A program made the position numbers and the translations under genes. 64,000 bases of DNA from Streptomyces apocyni (lineage in GTDB: Bacteria; Actinomycetota; Actinomycetes; Streptomycetales; Streptomycetaceae). The DNA lies in assembly GCF_009739465.1 (NCBI RefSeq), contig NZ_WHOM01000067.1, positions 310,001 to 374,000 on the forward strand, given 5' to 3'. Below the pieces are notes generated by a model. That model worked only from the letters and a program-made list of their open reading frames with translations. It was not told where the DNA came from and did no database searches. Shown piece after piece: positions 57,526 to 64,000 of this stretch (its first letter is position 1; every line of letters begins with the position of its first letter).

Positions 57526-58200
57526 CTAGGGGGCGATCCCGACCCTGGGAATCGTCGGGGTCGACCCCTGAGAAGCGGCCTCGTCCCGCGGCGGCACGGA
57601 CAGCCGCCGCATCCCGACCTCACCGACCCCGCCACGCACACGATCACCCACGCGATCACGCACGCGATGACCCACACGTACGCGACGACGCAGCCGGGCC
57701 CTGGCGGCTGGCACCACGGCGAGATGGGCCAGTGCGACGCCCACGGTGTTCAGGAACAGCGAGTCCACATCGACGACCTGGCCCGGCACCCCGGTCTGCG
57801 CCAGCGCGATACCCAGCGACAGCAGCGCACCGGCGGCGACCGTACGGGTCAGCGACGCCAGCGGCGACACCTGAAGCCGCCCGCCGACCATCGGAAGCAG
57901 CACCCCGAGCGGGGCGAGCAGCAGCAGTTCCCGGCCCAGACTGCGCACGGCCGCCTCGGGTCCCAGGGCGAGGTCGGCCTTGATCCCGGCCAGGGGCTGC
58001 AAATTGGCGGCGCTCATCCACGGCACGTCCAGGGGACGCAGGGTGAGCCAGCCGACGAGCAGAAGGTGTACGGCCAGGAGGAGCACTCCTGCCGCACGGA
58101 AGCGAGTGGCGACGTTGCCGCCGCGCGAGCCATGACGCTGCACGTCCCCCAAGACGCCAGCACGGCCAGGATCGGTTCCGCGTGCCCCCACGCGCTCCAT
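57526..58200 (-). CDS. VanZ-family membrane protein
   Basis: The protein has about 224 residues and four membrane helices (AAGVLLLAVHLLLVGWLTLR, LGRELLLLAPLGVLLPMVGG, VAAGALLSLGIALAQTGVPG, NTVGVALAHLAVVPAA). The motif around FLNTVGVALA resembles the VanZ core (DVDSLFLNTVG). An Arg-rich basic stretch (ARLRRRVRVGHRVRDRVGD) and short tail end it. VanZ proteins are linked to low-level teicoplanin resistance, but most homologues are uncharacterised. The ATG at 58200 is the best start; a TTG at 58239 is in frame. Confidence 0.75.
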   Translation of the reverse strand: MERVGARGTDPGRAGVLGDVQRHGSRGGNVATRFRAAGVLLLAVHLLLVGWLTLRPLDVPWMSAANLQPLAGIKADLALGPEAAVRSLGRELLLLAPLGVLLPMVGGRLQVSPLASLTRTVAAGALLSLGIALAQTGVPGQVVDVDSLFLNTVGVALAHLAVVPAARARLRRRVRVGHRVRDRVGDRVRGGVGEVGMRRLSVPPRDEAASQGSTPTIPRVGIAP

Positions 58201-58266
58201 CTCCGCCCACCACGCGCCCTGGCGCGGCTGTGGAGACAAGCGTTAGGGCCTGTCCGGCGGGCAGCC

Positions 58267-58896
58267 CTAACCGCCGACTGTCTCCGTCGGTACGGGCACC
58301 GTGCCGGGGCGGGCGCGGAGCGCGTCCGTGCACGCGTAGCTGCGGAGGGGGTCGGAGCCACGGCCGCCCAGGATCACGGTGTCCTCGCCGCTCGCCACCG
58401 CGCTGTGCGCGAAGGTGCAGACGACCTGGGCCAGGGCGAACGGGGAGAGCCCTTCGGGTGGTGTGCTCAGCCGGAGCGCGGTCTTCGGGTCGCCCTCGCG
58501 CGGGCCCGTGACGGTCGCCCGAGCGCGCAGGTCCGTGGCGAAACCCGCCTGCGCCTCCTCCTCGGATGTCGGCTGCCGCAACGCGTCGAGCAGCGCCTGC
58601 GCCACCGGTACGCGTTCGTTCTCACCCGCTCCCGCGTCCCCGTCCGGGGCCTGGGGGAGCTCCACCGTCCGGTCCACCGCCACCAGCTGCGAACCACACA
58701 CCAGGAAGACCTGCGCCAGCGTGCCCCCCGCCGCGCGCGCCTCGACGCCCTGCGCCGTGGTCACACACGCCACCCGCGAGGGCGCGGGCCCGAAGTCGGT
58801 CGGCACCTCCGTCGCCCTGATCCCGCACCCGGCGAGCAGCAGGACCCCACAGCCCGCGAGTACCGCACCCGCCCGCCGCACGCGCCACCGGCTCAT
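58267..58896 (-). CDS. AfsQ-operon lipoprotein
   Basis: The protein has 209 residues with a lipobox (VLLLAGCG) and an exported domain containing VACVTTAQGVEARAAGG and VPVAQALLDALRQPTSEEE; its tail RSYACTDALRARPGTVPV has a conserved Cys. It resembles the GerMN-type or SCO4905-like lipoprotein encoded after afsQ2. Its ATG overlaps the afsQ2 stop by four bases, so it is coupled to the kinase. A role in signal sensing with AfsQ2 is plausible but not shown by sequence. Confidence 0.8.
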   Translation of the reverse strand: MSRWRVRRAGAVLAGCGVLLLAGCGIRATEVPTDFGPAPSRVACVTTAQGVEARAAGGTLAQVFLVCGSQLVAVDRTVELPQAPDGDAGAGENERVPVAQALLDALRQPTSEEEAQAGFATDLRARATVTGPREGDPKTALRLSTPPEGLSPFALAQVVCTFAHSAVASGEDTVILGGRGSDPLRSYACTDALRARPGTVPVPTETVGG

Positions 58897-60671
58897 CGGT
58901 CGGCCCCCCTGGTCGCGGCGTCGTGAGCGCTGTCGTGAGTGCTGTCGTGAGCGGTACCGCCAGTGGTACCGCCCGCGGTATCGGCGTCAGTGTCGACATC
59001 GACATCGACGCGGTCACCGGGGCGCCCCCTGAAGCCCCCGCCGCCGCCCTCGCGACCCTCGCGACCCGCACGGTCGCAGCCGTCCTCGCCGTCCGCCTCC
59101 CCGTCCGACGGGTCCTGTGGCAGCCGCAGGGTGAACACCGCGCCCCCCGCGGGCGAGTTGGCGGCGGTGATCTCACCGCCGTGGATATGCGCGTTCTCCA
59201 GCGCGATGGACAGCCCGAGCCCGCTGCCCTCAGACCTCGGCCGGGACGCGCTCGCCTTGTAGAAACGGTCGAAGACATGCGGCAGTACGTCCTGCGGAAT
59301 ACCCGGGCCGTTGTCGCGCACCTCGATGGTCAGCTCCGCTCCTCGTGCCGCGGAACGGGTCTCCCGTACGGACACCCGCACCGGAGATCCGCCGTGCTTG
59401 AGCGCGTTGCCGATCAGGTTCGCCAGGATGACGTCGAGGCGCCGCGGATCGAGCCGCGCCATGATCCCGCGCTCCGCGTCCAGGTCGACCGCGTCCAGCC
59501 AGGCACGGGCGTCGATACACGCGGTGATCTGGTCCGCGATGTCCACGTCGTCCAGGACCAGCCGCGCGGTGCCCGCGTCAAAGCGGGTGACCTCCATCAG
59601 GTTCTCCACCAGGTCGTTCAGCCGTCGCGTCTCGCTGACCACCAGACGTACCGCCGGAGCGATCATCGGGTCGAGGCTGTCCTCTTCCTCCTCCAGGACC
59701 TCCGTCACCGCCGTGATCGCGGTCAGCGGCGTCCGCAGCTCGTGCGACATGTCCGCGACGAACCGCCGACTGGACTCCTCCCGCGCGCTCATGTCCGCGA
59801 CCTTCTTCTCCAGCGCGGCCGCCGTGCTGTTGAACGTACGGGACAGCTCGGCCAGTTCGTCGGTGCCCGAGACCCGCAGCCGGGTGTGCAGCTCGCCCTC
59901 GCCGAGCCGCCGCGCGGCGACCCCCAGCCGGTGCACCGGCTTGAGCACCGTCGTCGCCGCGGCCTGCGCCAGCAGCGCCGCGCCGACCAGTGCCAGCGCG
60001 GTGGCGATCCCCAGCGACCAGCCCAGCGAACTGAGGTCCTGCTCCTCCGCCTCCAGGGACTTGAGCATGTACCCGGTCGGCCCGCCGTCCCCGATCACCC
60101 GCGCCCCGCCCACCAGATAGGGCGTGCCGTCGGTGACGATCCGCTGCCAGAAGACGTGGTACTCGTCCTTGTTGCCGCCGCCGACGGGCTGCCGCTTGTT
60201 CACCGTGTCCCGGAGGGACTTCGGGACGTCGTCCCGGGTGAAGGTGTCCAGGTCGGAGTTGCCGACCACCGTCTTGCCGTCCGCGTCTCTGGCGATCAGC
60301 AGCACGCTGTAGCGCTGGCTGCCGAGCGACATCTGGACGGCGGCACGCCGCAGTTCGTCCTTCGTCGGGTCCTTCGGAAGCGACGCCGCGCGGTTCTGCA
60401 TCTCTTCTTTGAAGTCGTTCAGCGCCGCGTCCTGCGTGCGGGTCAGCACGGCCTCGCGATTGAGCCAGTACGCGATACCCGAGGCGGAGACCGCGGCGGT
60501 CAGCGCCACCAGGCCGAACACCACGACCAGCCGCAGCCGCAGGCTGGTGAACCGCAGCCGGGCGAGCACCGTCCTACGTGGCCCGCGCCGCGCGCCGCCG
60601 CCGTCGCCGTCCTCGACGTCGTCCGCCGGTGTCCGCGCCCGTGACTCCGCCTGAGTCTCCGCCCGTGTCAC
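58893..60671 (-). CDS. afsQ2: Sensor histidine kinase AfsQ2
   Basis: The protein has 592 residues. Two membrane helices flank an extracytoplasmic sensor domain (helix 1 LVVVFGLVALTAAVSASGIA; helix 2 LGIATALALVGAALLAQAAA). A HAMP region follows. The H-box is FVADMSHELRTPLTAITAV, and N, G1 and G2 boxes are NLIGNALKHGG, DNGPGIPQDV and GSGLGLSIALENAH. A long Asp/Thr/His-rich tail ends the protein. Context (lipoprotein, kinase, regulator, divergent sigma factor) matches the AfsQ1/Q2-SigQ system known to control antibiotic production and nitrogen responses in Streptomyces. Confidence 0.88.
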   Translation of the reverse strand: MTRAETQAESRARTPADDVEDGDGGGARRGPRRTVLARLRFTSLRLRLVVVFGLVALTAAVSASGIAYWLNREAVLTRTQDAALNDFKEEMQNRAASLPKDPTKDELRRAAVQMSLGSQRYSVLLIARDADGKTVVGNSDLDTFTRDDVPKSLRDTVNKRQPVGGGNKDEYHVFWQRIVTDGTPYLVGGARVIGDGGPTGYMLKSLEAEEQDLSSLGWSLGIATALALVGAALLAQAAATTVLKPVHRLGVAARRLGEGELHTRLRVSGTDELAELSRTFNSTAAALEKKVADMSAREESSRRFVADMSHELRTPLTAITAVTEVLEEEEDSLDPMIAPAVRLVVSETRRLNDLVENLMEVTRFDAGTARLVLDDVDIADQITACIDARAWLDAVDLDAERGIMARLDPRRLDVILANLIGNALKHGGSPVRVSVRETRSAARGAELTIEVRDNGPGIPQDVLPHVFDRFYKASASRPRSEGSGLGLSIALENAHIHGGEITAANSPAGGAVFTLRLPQDPSDGEADGEDGCDRAGREGREGGGGGFRGRPGDRVDVDVDTDADTAGGTTGGTAHDSTHDSAHDAATRGADR

Positions 60672-61354
60672 TGAGGGCTGTCCAATCGGTAGCCGACCCC
60701 GCGCACCGTACGGATCAGCGTGGGCGAGGACGGTACGTCCTCCACCTTCGCGCGCAGCCGCTGCACACAGGCGTCCACCAGACGGGAGTCCCCGAGGTAG
60801 TCGTGCTCCCAGACCAGCCGCAGCAGCTGCTGGCGGGAGAGCGCCTGCCCCGGCCTGCGGCTCAGCTCAAGCAGCAGCCGCAGCTCGGTGGGCGTCAGCT
60901 GGAGGTCCTCGCCATCCTTGGTGACCGTCATCGCGGAACGGTCGATGACCAGGCTGCCGAAGACCGCCGAGTCGTTGGCCTCCCGCTCGCCGCGCCGCAG
61001 CACCGCGCGGATACGGGCGTCGAGCACCCGCCCCTGCACCGGCTTCACCACGTAGTCGTCGGCGCCGGACTCCAGGCCGACCACCACGTCGATGTCGTCG
61101 TTACGCGCGGTCAGCAGGATGATCGGCAGCTGGTCGGTGCGCCGAATGCGACGACACACCTCAAAACCGTCGATACCGGGCAGCATCACATCCAGCACGA
61201 TCAGGTCGGGCCGTTGCTCGCGCAGCAGCTTCAGACCATCCTCGCCGGTGGCGGCGGTGGCAACACGATGCCCCTGGCGCGTCAGCGACAGCTCCAGGGC
61301 CGTGCGGATGGCGTCATCGTCCTCGATCAGCAACAGGGAAGGCACAGGGGTCAT
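60668..61354 (-). CDS. afsQ1: Response regulator AfsQ1
   Basis: The protein has 228 residues: an OmpR/PhoB-type regulator with LLIEDDDAI, phospho-acceptor in LIVLDVMLPGIDGFEVCRRI, DDYVVKPVQ and a winged helix ending in LVDACVQRLRAKVEDVPSSP then LIRTVRGVGYRLD. The kinase start overlaps its stop by four bases. A GTGAC-N6-GTGAC site 73-88 bases upstream suggests autoregulation and control of the divergent sigQ. Confidence 0.9.
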   Translation of the reverse strand: MTPVPSLLLIEDDDAIRTALELSLTRQGHRVATAATGEDGLKLLREQRPDLIVLDVMLPGIDGFEVCRRIRRTDQLPIILLTARNDDIDVVVGLESGADDYVVKPVQGRVLDARIRAVLRRGEREANDSAVFGSLVIDRSAMTVTKDGEDLQLTPTELRLLLELSRRPGQALSRQQLLRLVWEHDYLGDSRLVDACVQRLRAKVEDVPSSPTLIRTVRGVGYRLDSPQ

Positions 61355-61426
61355 TCTGACCCATGGTGCGGTGCGGTATCGACAGTTGGAGCGCTCCCAT
61401 CATTCCCACCCAGGCAAGGAGACCTT

Positions 61427-61442
61427 GTGACAGGTCTGTGAC
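61427..61442. promoter_or_regulatory. AfsQ1-binding site between afsQ1 and sigQ
   Basis: The sequence GTGACAGGTCTGTGAC matches exactly the consensus GTnAC-n6-GTnAC reported for AfsQ1. It lies 73 bases from the afsQ1 start and 82 bases before the sigQ start. Confidence 0.85.
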
Positions 61443-61523
61443 AGTCGACGGACACCGTCATGAAGTCGCGGCGAGAGTCTTTTTCTCGAAGCCGCACACA
61501 GACTCCACGACGGGGGGCGCGAG

Positions 61524-62294
61524 ATGAACACGCTGCAGCACCGCACCAGCTCAAGCGCAGTTGTCACGCGTCTGCACGACGTCGTACGGGGTGATCGGAA
61601 TGAGCGGAATGAGAAGTCCGGTGCTGTGAGCGGGCGGGGGTGCGCTCGCGGCACCGGGCGTCAGCACACCACGTACCTGAAGGTGGTTGACGCACGTCAG
61701 GCCGTGGCGGGCGACGGGGGCGCCGCCGCGACGGGGGAGCGTAAGGCCCAGGTCCAGGACCAGGCGACGGAGGCCGCAGCCGCCTTCACCGCCTACGTCC
61801 AGGAGCGCCGCGCCTCGCTGTACGCCACCGCCTACCACCTGACCGGCGACCGGTTCGAGGCCGAGGACCTGCTGCAGAGCGCGCTGTTCTCGACCTACCG
61901 GGCCTGGGACCGGATCAGCGACAAGGCGGCCGTCGGCGGCTATCTGCGCCGGACGATGACTAACCTGCACATCAGCGCCTGGCGGCGGCGCAAGCTCAAC
62001 GAGTACCCGACCGAGGAGCTCCCGGAGACGGTGGGCGACACGGACGCGATGCGCGGCACCGAGCTGCGCGCGGTCCTCTGGCAGGCCCTGGCCCGGCTGC
62101 CTGAGCTGCAGCGCACCATGCTGGTGCTGCGCTACTACGAGGGCCGTACCGACCCTGAGATCGCGGACATCCTCGACATCAGCGTCGGTACGGTCAAGTC
62201 GAGCATCTGGCGGTCACTGCGCCGCCTGCGCGAGGACGAGGCGCTCAGCCTCGGCCGCGACCTTGAGGAGTCCTTCGGCGAGCTGGTCGCGTAA
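61524..62294 (+). CDS. sigQ: ECF sigma factor SigQ
   Basis: The protein has 256 residues. A non-conserved ~80-residue N-terminus is followed by a SigE-family sigma: FTAYVQERRASLYATAYHLT, GDRFEAEDLLQSALFSTYRA, region 4 LPELQRTMLVLRYYEGRTDP and ADILDISVGTVKSSIWRSLR. It is divergent from afsQ1 and separated from it by an AfsQ1 box. In S. coelicolor the equivalent gene is an AfsQ1 target with a role opposing that of AfsQ1 in antibiotic control. The ATG has GGGGGGCGCGAG upstream. Confidence 0.87.
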   Translation: MNTLQHRTSSSAVVTRLHDVVRGDRNERNEKSGAVSGRGCARGTGRQHTTYLKVVDARQAVAGDGGAAATGERKAQVQDQATEAAAAFTAYVQERRASLYATAYHLTGDRFEAEDLLQSALFSTYRAWDRISDKAAVGGYLRRTMTNLHISAWRRRKLNEYPTEELPETVGDTDAMRGTELRAVLWQALARLPELQRTMLVLRYYEGRTDPEIADILDISVGTVKSSIWRSLRRLREDEALSLGRDLEESFGELVA

Positions 62295-62355
62295 CACGCC
62301 GAAGGCTGGGGGAACGGGGAGCAGGGGGGCGTCGCTTCGGGGGAGGCGGCGGAGT

Positions 62356-62394
62356 GGGGGGACTGGGGGATCGGGGGGAGTGGGGAAACGGGGG
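62356..62394 (+). other. G-quadruplex-prone tract
   Basis: Five G-runs (6, 5, 6, 4 and 5 G) separated by 3-4 base loops lie 62 bases past the sigQ stop. The form G6-ACT-G5-ATC-G6-AGT-G4-AAAC-G5 fits a very stable parallel quadruplex in DNA or mRNA. Confidence 0.75.
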
Positions 62395-62442
62395 ACCACA
62401 GGTCCCCTGTGGGGGCCCCACGGGGGATTAAGGGGAAAACGC

Positions 62443-62481
62443 ACAGCGGGATCGGAGGCTGGGGGCCTACGGTCCCGCTGT
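62443..62481. terminator. Hairpin between sigQ and the convergent kinase-like gene
   Basis: ACAGCGGGA pairs with TCCCGCTGT (9 bp) with a 21-base loop between two convergent genes. A smaller hairpin (CCACAGG/CCTGTGG) lies at 62396-62412. Confidence 0.6.
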
Positions 62482-62552
62482 CGCGTGCGGTGGGTGCGCT
62501 AGGTGCGCTGGGTGCGGTGCTGTGGTGCCTGCGGTGATGTGGTGTGGGTGGG

Positions 62553-63191
62553 TTACGGCGTTGAGGCGCGGGCCTTTACACAGCGGCCCGCCGCCGCCGC
62601 GGCGAGGCGGCCCAGGGCCTCGGCCTTGCCGCACGGGTGTGCGCCGAGTGCCGCCTGGCGGCTGACGATGGCGCGTTCGGCGCGCATCAGCCGCCAGCCG
62701 CGGCGGAGCAGGAACGGCACTGACTTGCGCCCCTCCTTGAGGTCCCGCAGCAGCCGCCGCCGGAAGGTGGTGCTGGCGCGGCCCCGCAGGCACAGGGCGT
62801 CGGCCAGGACGCCCAGTTCGCGGCAGCGCCCCACGATGTCCGCGGCGAAGATCCCCTCCGCGACGAACAGCGGCGTGCGTTCGATGTCGAGCACCTCGGT
62901 ACCGGTCCGCGCGCTGGTGGCGATGTCGTACACCGGCACCCGGGTGCGGCCCGTGCGGCACAGCTCCTCGATCGCGGTGACCGCGGCGTTCGCGTCCCAG
63001 GCCGCCGGGGAGTCCCAGTCGATGTCCGTACTGCCGCTGACCAGGGGCAAGGAGGGGTCGTCGCCCTCCTTGTAGAAGTCGTCGAGGCAGAGCACGGGCA
63101 GCCCGGAACGGGCGGCGAGTGACGACTTTCCGGAGCCGGACGGGCCGGTCAGCAGCACGACCCGGGTCGGTATCGAGGGATGGGAGCTCAC
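62553..63191 (-). CDS. Uridine kinase-like P-loop protein
   Basis: The protein has 212 residues. Walker A is LLTGPSGSGKSSLAARSGL; LPVLCLDDFYKEGDDPSLP has the catalytic Asp region of uridine or phosphoribulokinase-like enzymes. IDWDSPAAWDANAAVTAIEE and LFVAEGIFAADIVGRCRELG follow the same family order. It probably phosphorylates a nucleoside or similar small molecule; uridine is the usual substrate of close relatives. The GTG at 63191 begins the family domain; a GTG/ATG upstream is possible. Confidence 0.82.
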   Translation of the reverse strand: MSSHPSIPTRVVLLTGPSGSGKSSLAARSGLPVLCLDDFYKEGDDPSLPLVSGSTDIDWDSPAAWDANAAVTAIEELCRTGRTRVPVYDIATSARTGTEVLDIERTPLFVAEGIFAADIVGRCRELGVLADALCLRGRASTTFRRRLLRDLKEGRKSVPFLLRRGWRLMRAERAIVSRQAALGAHPCGKAEALGRLAAAAAGRCVKARASTP

Positions 63192-63333
63192 GGGACACCA
63201 GTGTGAGGCATTCGGCCGCATGGGCGACCCCGGGGGACAGCCTTTGAAACCAGCGTCACACGACAACTACTATCCGTGCGCACTCGGTTACCGCAGGGCA
63301 GGTTCGGATCAGAGTCGGATAGGTGGCGCACCC

Positions 63334-63765
63334 ATGGCACGACAGGCAGCAGGGCAGGCAGCGGGGCAGGCGGCAGGACGCACGGCACGGCACGCGGCGC
63401 CCGGGAGGCAGGCCCGCGCCCTGTTGCGTACGGGACTGACCCTGGCGGCCGCGGGCGCGGCGCTCGGCGTGGGCGGCGGCGCGGCGAACGCGGAGCCGCT
63501 CGACGGCATCGTCTCCACCAGCCCGGACCAGCCGCTGACCAAGACCGTCACGGACACGGCGGCCAGCGCCCTGGCCCCGGCGAAGAACCTCCAGCTGGAC
63601 CCCCTGGCGAACACGGGCGTCGACCCGCTGGACAACGCCGCGGGCACCCAGGTGGCCGACTTCCAGCCGGTCTCCACGGCCGCCGCGACGGGGCCGCTGA
63701 CCGACGGCGGGTCCCTGGGCAGCCTGCCGGTGACGGGCGACGTGCTGGGCGTGCTGCCTGGGTGA
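63334..63765 (+). CDS. Small secreted protein (second of a pair)
   Basis: The protein has 143 residues. An Ala/Gly/Arg/Gln-rich 30-residue start (RQAAGQAAGQAAGRTARHAA) precedes a signal-like helix LLRTGLTLAAAGAALGVGGG ending AANAEP. The mature part is simple, with PLANTGVDPLDNAAGTQVAD and an end SLGSLPVTGDVLGVLPG that echoes the secreted protein at 56825. Function is unknown; a surface or wall role is inference. Confidence 0.68.
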   Translation: MARQAAGQAAGQAAGRTARHAAPGRQARALLRTGLTLAAAGAALGVGGGAANAEPLDGIVSTSPDQPLTKTVTDTAASALAPAKNLQLDPLANTGVDPLDNAAGTQVADFQPVSTAAATGPLTDGGSLGSLPVTGDVLGVLPG

Positions 63766-63822
63766 CGCCAGGGGCCCGGCCGGGTGCGACCGGGTGCGGC
63801 CGGGGTGCCCCGGAATGACAGG

Positions 63823-63856
63823 AGCCCCGCCTTCCTGGACGGAGGAAGGCGGGGCT
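63823..63856. terminator. Terminator between convergent genes
   Basis: AGCCCCGCCTTCC pairs perfectly with GGAAGGCGGGGCT (13 bp) around an 8-base loop, 58 bases past the small secreted protein gene. Confidence 0.88.
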
Positions 63857-63908
63857 GGTCTTTGGGCGTCCGGCCAGTACGTGGTCAGCCGGTCAGCCCG
63901 TCAGCCGG

Positions 63909-64000
63909 TCAGTACGCCGAGCCCGACGCGCCCAGCGACCCCGTCGGGTGCCAGACCGTCTTGGTCTCCAGGAACGCCGTCAGGCGGTGAGTGCCCGGGT
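63909..64000 (-). CDS. Aldehyde dehydrogenase, C-terminal 30 residues (rest outside window)
   Basis: The minus-strand frame is open to the window edge and ends THRLTAFLETKTVWHPTGSL followed by a Gly/Ser/Ala tail and TGA. The LETKTVW ending is typical of NAD(P)-dependent aldehyde dehydrogenases. The catalytic part is not in the window, so substrate type cannot be judged. Confidence 0.7.
   Translation of the reverse strand, partial: PGTHRLTAFLETKTVWHPTGSLGASGSAY

Overview
The window reads as chromosomal DNA from a Streptomyces or a very close actinomycete. It has very high G+C, strongly GC-biased third codon positions, frequent GTG starts and ATGA/GTGA stop-start overlaps. Gene blocks follow a typical Streptomyces core order: sdhCDAB, then a sialic-acid-like sugar operon, then a nucleoside uptake and salvage block, then afsQ1-afsQ2-sigQ. 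I found no phage, transposon, CRISPR array, rRNA or secondary-metabolite megasynthase. The only signs of decay or transfer are near 0.6-4.8 kb: a degenerate stretch, a frameshifted exported-protein gene, an atypical tRNA-like gene, and a small GntR regulator divergent from two coupled small genes.

Layout. 0-11 kb: 3' end of an ArsR-type regulator, a PQQ-like beta-propeller membrane protein, the decayed patch, a YihY/BrkB membrane protein, a D-Ala-D-Ala carboxypeptidase, a small membrane protein and a metallophosphoesterase. 8.8-15.7 kb: a CitA/DcuS-type two-component system divergent from a tripartite tricarboxylate transporter (TctC, TctB, TctA and a second TctC-like binding protein). 15.7-19.8 kb: a small membrane protein and the succinate dehydrogenase operon, reading leftwards. 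19.9-32 kb: a ureidoimidazoline decarboxylase, a GH20 hexosaminidase, two hypothetical proteins, two paralogous ECF sigma loci (the first with a truncated partner), a polytopic glycosyltransferase, a methyltransferase and an RTX-repeat secreted protein with a TTA codon. 32-41 kb: an L,D-transpeptidase lipoprotein, a stand-alone methylmalonyl-CoA mutase-type large subunit and an acyltransferase. These are followed by a four-gene operon: a DUF6716-like protein, a CMP-nonulosonate cytidylyltransferase fused to a HAD phosphatase through a collagen-like linker, a NeuB-type synthase and a sialyltransferase-like protein.

41-56.7 kb: an M20 amidohydrolase, then nucleoside uptake (BMP lipoprotein, ATPase, two permeases) and salvage (cytidine deaminase, thymidine phosphorylase, adenosine deaminase). 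A TACGCGCGTA palindrome precedes three of these transcription units, so one regulator may control uptake and salvage together. Between them lie a STAS protein, an ECF sigma factor with a SnoaL-like tail, a methyltransferase, an MFS exporter with a divergent LysR regulator, and an alpha/beta-hydrolase-like protein without its nucleophile serine.

56.8-64 kb: two similar small secreted proteins flank a PspC protein, a VanZ protein, the AfsQ lipoprotein-AfsQ2-AfsQ1 operon, divergent sigQ and a uridine-kinase-like gene. A canonical AfsQ1 box lies between afsQ1 and sigQ. The window ends in the 3' end of an aldehyde dehydrogenase gene.

Limits: all family calls come from reading motifs and context. 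No database search or folding program was run. Starts are chosen from ribosome-binding sites and family boundaries and may be off by some codons.
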